Below, piece after piece: positions 59,836 through 64,000 of a stretch of DNA of 64,000 nt. Origin of the DNA: CATOSK01 sp034423195 (GTDB lineage: Bacteria; Chloroflexota; Dehalococcoidia; Lucifugimonadales; UBA3495); NCBI GenBank assembly GCA_034423195.1, contig DAOUIZ010000037.1, positions 1 through 64,000 on the forward strand. Reading direction: 5' to 3'. The translations under genes and the position numbers were made by a program. Position 1 is the first letter of the stretch. Each line of letters starts with the position of its first letter. The notes below the pieces were generated by a model. That model had not been told where the DNA came from and made no database searches. It saw nothing but the letters and a program-made list of their open reading frames with translations.

Positions 59836-59952
59836 AAAAGGGGAATCCACGCCCCCGTCAATCCCTCCCGGTTGCCTCCCTCCGGTGTCTCTGATACGCT
59901 ACCCCGAGCCATCCCCCGTGAGCTATCCCCCTCTGAAAAGAAAGATTGCCGT

Positions 59953-60696
59953 TTGTCTTCTCCCTCGGGCGTCAGCGCCTCCCTTTTCGTCACCTGCATC
60001 ATCGACCAGCTGTACCCGGAGGTAGGGGTCAGCACGGTGCGGCTCCTGCGGAGTCTGGGCGTGAACGTGGACTTCCCCCGGGGACAGACCTGCTGCGGCC
60101 AGCCCCTCTTCAACTCCGGCTTTGCCTCCGACGCCCGTAAACTGGCCTTGCGCGTACTCGACCAGTTCTCGGACAGCCGGTACGTGGTCGTGCCCTCGGG
60201 CTCCTGCGCCGCCATGCTGCGGGTCTTCTACCCCGAGTTGCTCGAGGATGACCCGGAACAACACCGGCGGGCGCTGGATCTCGCCTCGAAAGTGTACGAG
60301 CTTTCCGAGTTTCTGACGGGAGTATTGGGCGTCACCAATGTCGGAGCGTCCGCATCCGGCTCCGTCACCTACCACCCCAGTTGCCACCTGTCCCGCGAGC
60401 TTGGCGCCGGGGACGCCGCCGAGCGTTTGCTCGCCGGGGTCGAGGGATTGAATCTCGTCCCCCTGCCCGGCAGCGAGTCATGCTGCGGTTTCGGAGGCAC
60501 CTTCTCCGTCAAGTACCCCCACATCTCCGAAGGGATGCTGGAAGACAAGATCGGCAACATCGCATCTACCGGCGCGGACACCCTGGTCGCCTGTGACATG
60601 AGCTGCCTCATGCACATCGGAGGCGGCCTGTCCCGCCAGGGCCACGGCGTCGCGGTGAAGCACCTGGCCCAGATCCTGGACCCGGGAGCCTCCTGA
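59953..60696 (+). CDS. lutA: lactate utilization protein LutA (Fe-S, CCG domains)
   Basis: This protein of about 247 residues is the Cys-rich CCG-domain subunit of the LutABC lactate oxidation system. It carries LFVTCIIDQLYPEVG, QTCCGQPLFNSG and VVPSGSC in the first half, and YHPSCHLSRELG, SESCCGFGGTFSVK and CDMSC in the second. The start is uncertain. The open frame reaches 59815, but homology begins near SLFVTC, and no ATG is near, so TTG at 59953 is the best candidate with only a weak purine-rich upstream site. The stop overlaps the lutB start (TGATG). Confidence 0.88.
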   Translation: MSSPSGVSASLFVTCIIDQLYPEVGVSTVRLLRSLGVNVDFPRGQTCCGQPLFNSGFASDARKLALRVLDQFSDSRYVVVPSGSCAAMLRVFYPELLEDDPEQHRRALDLASKVYELSEFLTGVLGVTNVGASASGSVTYHPSCHLSRELGAGDAAERLLAGVEGLNLVPLPGSESCCGFGGTFSVKYPHISEGMLEDKIGNIASTGADTLVACDMSCLMHIGGGLSRQGHGVAVKHLAQILDPGAS

Positions 60697-62150
60697 TGCC
60701 CTCGGTCCAGACCCGGGATTTCATCCCCGCCTCTTCCCTGTCCATCCGCGACCCCCAGCTCCGGCGGGCGCTGCAGAGGGTTGGCGTCGGCTTCGACGGT
60801 GCCCGGCGGGAAGCCATCGAGGAAGTCTCCCCCGAGGCGTGGGAGGCGTGGCGCGAAGAGGCCCGGGCCGTCAAGGCCCACACCCTCGACCACTTGGACT
60901 ATTACCTGGAAATGCTGTCCCGCAACGTGGAACGCAACGGCGGACAGGTCCACTTCGCCGTCGACGCCGCCGAGGCCAACGCCATAGTATCCGGCATCGT
61001 CCAGGCCCGCGGGGTGCAGGTGGTCACCAAGGGCAAGTCAATGGTCTCCGAGGAGCTGGACCTCAACCACGTCCTCGAAAACGCCGGAGTCGAGGTCTAC
61101 GAGACCGACCTCGGCGAATACATCATCCAGCTCGCCGGAGAAACCCCTTCCCACCTCGTCGCTCCTGCCCTCCACAAGACCAAGGAGCAGGTGGCCCAGC
61201 TTTTCGCCGACAAGCTCGGCGTTCCCTACAACGACGACATCGAGGAAATGGCCCGCGTGGCCCGGACGGCTCTGCGGGACAAGTTCCTGGCGGCCGACCT
61301 GGGGATAAGCGGCGCCAACTTCCTCATCGCCGACACCGGCAGCCTCGTCATTATCACCAACGAAGGGAACGGCCGCCTCTGCACCTCCGCGCCCCGCATC
61401 CACGTCGGCATCGCCGGGATGGAGAAGGTTATCCCCTCGCTGGAAAACCTCGCCCTGTTCCTCCGATTGCTGCCCCGCTCTGCCACCGGCCAGCGGATTA
61501 CCAGCTACCTCAGCATGGTCAGCGGCCCGCGCCGGGAGGCCGACGAGGATGGCCCCGAGGAGTTTCACCTGGTCATCGTGGACAACGGCCGGTCCCGCCT
61601 GCTGGCCGACCCCAAGCTGCGGGAGGCCCTCTACTGCATCCGTTGCGGCGCCTGCCTCAATATATGTCCGGTTTACCAGAAGGTGGGAGGACACGCCTAC
61701 GGCTGGGTCTACCCCGGCCCCATCGGCTCGATAGTGACCCCCGAGTTGGTGGGCCTGAAGGAAGCCAAGGACCTCCCCTTCGCTTCCACTCTTTGCGGCG
61801 CCTGCCGCGAGGCATGTCCGGTTAAAATCAACATCCCCCGGATGCTGCTCCACCTGAGGGGCGAATTGAAGGAGAGTCCGGCCCCCGAAGTCCGGTCGGC
61901 AACCCGTCGGGAGCGCCTTCTCTCCCGGGGATTCGCCGCGGTTATGTCCCGCCCCGCCCTCCTTGCCCTGGGCAGGAAAGCCGCCCGGGTGTTGCAGGTT
62001 CCTTTCGCCAGGGGCGGTCGGATAGCCCGCGCTCCCTTGCCTCCCTTCTCCCGATGGAACCGCTCCCGCGACCTGCCGGCCATTCCCCCCCGCAGCTTCC
62101 GCGACGTATGGGACCAGGAACTAGATAGTTCCCGGCGGAACGGCCGTTAG
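60696..62150 (+). CDS. lutB: lactate utilization protein LutB (Fe-S)
   Basis: This 484-residue iron-sulfur subunit has an N-terminal LUD-type domain with VVTKGKSMVSEELDLNHVL near residue 110 and GISGANFLIADTGSLV near 205. Two [4Fe-4S] clusters follow: CIRCGACLNICPVY near 311 and CGACREACPVKINIP near 369, plus the remaining Cys of each set. It is soluble. It overlaps lutA by one base and is followed by lutC after one base, so the three are one operon. It acts in oxidation of L-lactate to pyruvate. Confidence 0.94.
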   Translation: MPSVQTRDFIPASSLSIRDPQLRRALQRVGVGFDGARREAIEEVSPEAWEAWREEARAVKAHTLDHLDYYLEMLSRNVERNGGQVHFAVDAAEANAIVSGIVQARGVQVVTKGKSMVSEELDLNHVLENAGVEVYETDLGEYIIQLAGETPSHLVAPALHKTKEQVAQLFADKLGVPYNDDIEEMARVARTALRDKFLAADLGISGANFLIADTGSLVIITNEGNGRLCTSAPRIHVGIAGMEKVIPSLENLALFLRLLPRSATGQRITSYLSMVSGPRREADEDGPEEFHLVIVDNGRSRLLADPKLREALYCIRCGACLNICPVYQKVGGHAYGWVYPGPIGSIVTPELVGLKEAKDLPFASTLCGACREACPVKINIPRMLLHLRGELKESPAPEVRSATRRERLLSRGFAAVMSRPALLALGRKAARVLQVPFARGGRIARAPLPPFSRWNRSRDLPAIPPRSFRDVWDQELDSSRRNGR

Positions 62151-62151
62151 C

Positions 62152-62904
62152 GTGACGCTCTTTCCTGGAACGTCCCAATCGGATTTCATCGCCTCCGTCC
62201 GGCGGGCGCTGGGCAGACCGGGTTTAGACGCTGTCGAGCCCGTTTCCCCCCGGGCCGGGGACGGCCTTGAGGAACTGGAAGCTCGGGCGGTTGACCTCAA
62301 TGACAGGTTGAAGGGGTCCCGGCTCGAACTGGTTTCCAGGCTGGCGGAGACCGCCGCCCTGCGCGGATGGAACGTCCACCGGGCAAGCAGCGGCGAGGCC
62401 GCCGTGGGCGTGGTGGTGGACGTAGCTCTTTCCGTGGGCGCCCGGCAGGTCGCCCGCTCAGGCCAGGATGTTTTCTCCCAGGTCCCGGTGGACGAGGCTT
62501 TGGGAAACGCCGGCCTTGGGGTGTCCCCGGCCGTCATGGGCGGTGGCCGCGACCGTGAAGAAGTGCGGCAGGACATCATACGCGCGGGCGTGGGCGTCAC
62601 CGGGGTGGAATACGCCGTGGCCGAGACCGGATCGGTGGTGGTGGTGCCTCGGGCGGGCCTGAGTCGGCTGGTTTCCCTGGTGCCGCCGGTCCATATTGCG
62701 CTGGTCCGGCCTCGGGACGTGGTCGAATCCCTCGATGACGTTTTCCTGATGCGGCGTTTGGAGTATCTCCGGAACGGCGGCGATATGGGCAGCTATCTCA
62801 ACTTCATCACCGGCCCCAGCCGCACCGCCGACATTGAGCAGACCATCGTAATAGGCGTCCACGGCCCCAAAGAAGTCCACATGGTCCTGCTGGACGAGGA
62901 GTAA
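62152..62904 (+). CDS. lutC: lactate utilization protein LutC (LUD domain)
   Basis: This 250-residue LUD-domain protein is the third component of LutABC. It shows GVTGVEYAVAETGSVVVVPRAG near residue 142 and the C-terminal FITGPSRTADIEQTIVIGVHGPKEVHMVL, typical of LutC/YkgG. The start is GTG 62152, one base after the lutB stop. GAGGAG near its 3' end provides the ribosome binding site for the following MNT gene, three bases after its stop, linking the MNT/HEPN pair to this operon. Confidence 0.92.
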   Translation: MTLFPGTSQSDFIASVRRALGRPGLDAVEPVSPRAGDGLEELEARAVDLNDRLKGSRLELVSRLAETAALRGWNVHRASSGEAAVGVVVDVALSVGARQVARSGQDVFSQVPVDEALGNAGLGVSPAVMGGGRDREEVRQDIIRAGVGVTGVEYAVAETGSVVVVPRAGLSRLVSLVPPVHIALVRPRDVVESLDDVFLMRRLEYLRNGGDMGSYLNFITGPSRTADIEQTIVIGVHGPKEVHMVLLDEE

Positions 62905-62907
62905 AAA

Positions 62908-63249
62908 ATGCCGGTGCGGATCGGGTTCACCGAGTTCCGAAAACGGATGCTGGAGCAGGAGCTCCAGAACATCGAGCAGTTGCTTCCCACGCTTGGGGTG
63001 GAAAAAGTCATTCTCACCGGGGACATGGTCACCGGGGAATACACCCCGGACAGCAGGATACGGCTGATTGCCGTCCACGACACGGACCGCCCCTTCGGGC
63101 GGCGCGAGGACTTCTTCTTCTACCACCTGGGCAGCATGGTTCACGTCGAGACCCTGGTGTACACCCCGGACGAGTTTGAACGGTTGCAGGACGAGTTGCC
63201 GGCCCTCAGCGCAGCGTGCCGGAAAGGACGCGTGTTATTCAATGCCTGA
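62908..63249 (+). CDS. minimal nucleotidyltransferase (MNT) with degenerate active site
   Basis: This 113-residue protein of the MNT/antitoxin nucleotidyltransferase fold has VEKVILTGDMVTGEYTPDSRIRLIAVHD (residues 31-58), which aligns with the motif GSxxxG...SDxDL. The catalytic Asp pair of SDIDL is replaced by Arg50 and Arg52 (SRIRL), and the Gly-Ser of the first motif is Gly-Asp. The rest of the fold appears retained. GAGGAG lies just upstream of the ATG. It overlaps the HEPN gene by 8 bases, the usual order of MNT-HEPN modules, but follows lutC directly. It is probably not an active AMP-transferase. Confidence 0.8.
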   Translation: MPVRIGFTEFRKRMLEQELQNIEQLLPTLGVEKVILTGDMVTGEYTPDSRIRLIAVHDTDRPFGRREDFFFYHLGSMVHVETLVYTPDEFERLQDELPALSAACRKGRVLFNA

Positions 63250-63643
63250 TCATGAGACCGAGGGCGCCCGCTGGCTGCGTCAAGCCATCCAGGACCTGGA
63301 AGACGCCGATTTCAACCGGGAGGGCAGCCGGTTCAATCTGGCCTGTTTCCTCGGACAGCAGGCGGCCGAGAAAGCCGTCAAGGCGTACCTCTATCACCGG
63401 GGAGCCGAAGACGTCTGGGGCCACTCCCTCAACGACCTGTGCGAAGACGCCAAGATTTTCGAGATGTTCTTCGACACGGTCAAAAGCGAGGCCCGTCAGC
63501 TGGACAAGTATTACGAAATAACCCGCTATCCCGGCTTCCTCCCCGGCGGAATCCCCTCCGAGGCCTTCGACCGCGACGACGCCGACCGCTCCATCGAGCT
63601 ATCCCAAATAGTAGTCGACTTCGTCCGCGAGCGCGTAACCTAG
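63242..63643 (+). CDS. HEPN domain protein
   Basis: This 133-residue all-helical HEPN protein (PF05168) has FLGQQAAEKAVKAYLYHRGAEDVWGHSLNDL near residues 37-66, the most conserved segment of the family. Instead of the RX4HXY motif of toxic HEPN ribonucleases, the region reads RGAEDVWGHSL, with Arg and His seven residues apart. It begins inside the MNT stop region (8-base overlap), so translation is coupled. As a lut-operon member, a role tied to lactate metabolism regulation or a relic toxin-antitoxin pair is possible. Direct nuclease activity is doubtful. Confidence 0.85.
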   Translation: MPDHETEGARWLRQAIQDLEDADFNREGSRFNLACFLGQQAAEKAVKAYLYHRGAEDVWGHSLNDLCEDAKIFEMFFDTVKSEARQLDKYYEITRYPGFLPGGIPSEAFDRDDADRSIELSQIVVDFVRERVT

Positions 63644-64000
63644 CCAACCCTCCCCCCGTCGTCCCTGCGGAGGCAGGGACCCATCAACCCTACCCTCAGC
63701 CACCCCAACCGAAGCCAACCCTCCCCCTCCCGTCGTCCCTGCTCTCCCCCGTCGTCCCTGCGGAGGCAGGGACCCAGACCCCCGTAAACCCTCCCCCCAA
63801 AACCTGTCTCCCGCACCCAACATCCTTCCCGTCATTCCCGCGCAGAGCCTGCCCCTGGCGACTGAGGAGGGAAAGGGGCGGGAATCCAGACCCCCGTAAA
63901 TCCTTCCCCCAAAGACGGCCACCGGAGCAAACCCTCTCCCCGTCGTCCCTGCGGAGGCAGGGACCCATCAGCCTTCCAAGGAACCACCGCGGGTTACGCA
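63644..64000. repeat. repeat-rich intergenic end of the window
   Basis: No gene is visible. Family B copies are at 63656-63686 and 63940-63970, with partial ones at 63730-63742 and 63749-63780. A family A copy is at 63825-63898, with a 14-base internal deletion relative to the 45.8-kb copy. The spacers between repeats are short, pyrimidine-rich and unrelated. Confidence 0.8.

Noticed and set aside
63656..63970. CRISPR-like array
   Set aside because: The repeats are 31 bases long, but the intervals are irregular (roughly 45 to 180 bases), the spacers are low-complexity, other repeat families are mixed in, and no cas genes are present.

Overview
The window is a GC-rich (roughly 60-65 % by eye), gene-dense bacterial chromosome segment. 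The best fit is a Chloroflexota genome, probably a Dehalococcoidia/SAR202-like lineage. This is an inference from four things: a dapF-dapL-hflX core block, an LLM-type F420-dependent oxidoreductase, a rich set of small-molecule catabolic enzymes present as paralogues, and TatA/TatB plus TatC rather than phage or plasmid genes. No rRNA, CRISPR array, integrase or transposase was seen.

Layout. 1-3.9 kb: a clipped gene end, dapF, a small coiled-coil membrane protein, dapL and hflX (which appears to start at ATT). 4.3-7.0 kb: an SDR reductase, tRNA-Leu(CAA), and a leftward FMN hydroxy-acid oxidase/nitroreductase pair. 7.2-11.0 kb: a promoter followed by a DUF1800-DUF1501-NHL trio. 11.1-14.5 kb: a half-size metal-binding-type lipoprotein, a small orphan, a dienelactone hydrolase and an M19 dipeptidase. 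14.5-19.7 kb: a leftward operon of a CapA-like phosphoesterase, a large alpha/beta hydrolase, an M20 amidohydrolase and a small HTH protein. 19.9-27.8 kb: an AIR-synthase-like protein, a threonine-dehydratase-like enzyme, a small HTH regulator with a motif-rich upstream region, a formamidase, a D-2-hydroxyacid dehydrogenase and a ThDP enzyme. 28.3-34.4 kb: two orphan peptide-type ABC permeases, then a second ThDP enzyme with an ADP-forming acyl-CoA synthetase. 35.8-39.5 kb: a 1224-residue CHAT-STAND-TPR protein whose CHAT active site looks dead. 39.6-43.9 kb: a second large alpha/beta hydrolase, an LLM oxidoreductase and MmgE/PrpD. 44-45.7 kb: ECF sigma, RskA-like anti-sigma and a 49-residue zinc ribbon. 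45.9-53.1 kb (leftward): a tandem ThyX-like protein, a methyltransferase, a third ThDP enzyme, and E2 (two E3-binding domains) with E3 of a 2-oxoacid dehydrogenase. 53.3-57.6 kb: tatA facing a tightly overlapping rlmD-maf fusion/tatB/tatC operon, trxA, a selenocysteine tRNA and a small membrane protein. 58-64 kb: a fourth ThDP enzyme, then lutABC followed in the same operon by a degenerate MNT nucleotidyltransferase and a HEPN protein.

Functionally, the accessory genes look like a scavenging heterotroph's toolkit. It includes hydroxy-acid and lactate oxidation, amide, ester and carbamoyl hydrolysis, 2-oxoacid ThDP chemistry feeding acyl-CoA synthesis, and F420/FMN redox enzymes. Three families of short GC-rich stem-loop repeats fill the longer intergenic gaps. 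The items most worth a second look are the pseudo-CHAT STAND protein, the lut-linked MNT/HEPN pair with the catalytic DxD changed to RxR, the RlmD-Maf fusion, tRNA-Sec, and the operator-like region upstream of the 74-residue HTH protein.
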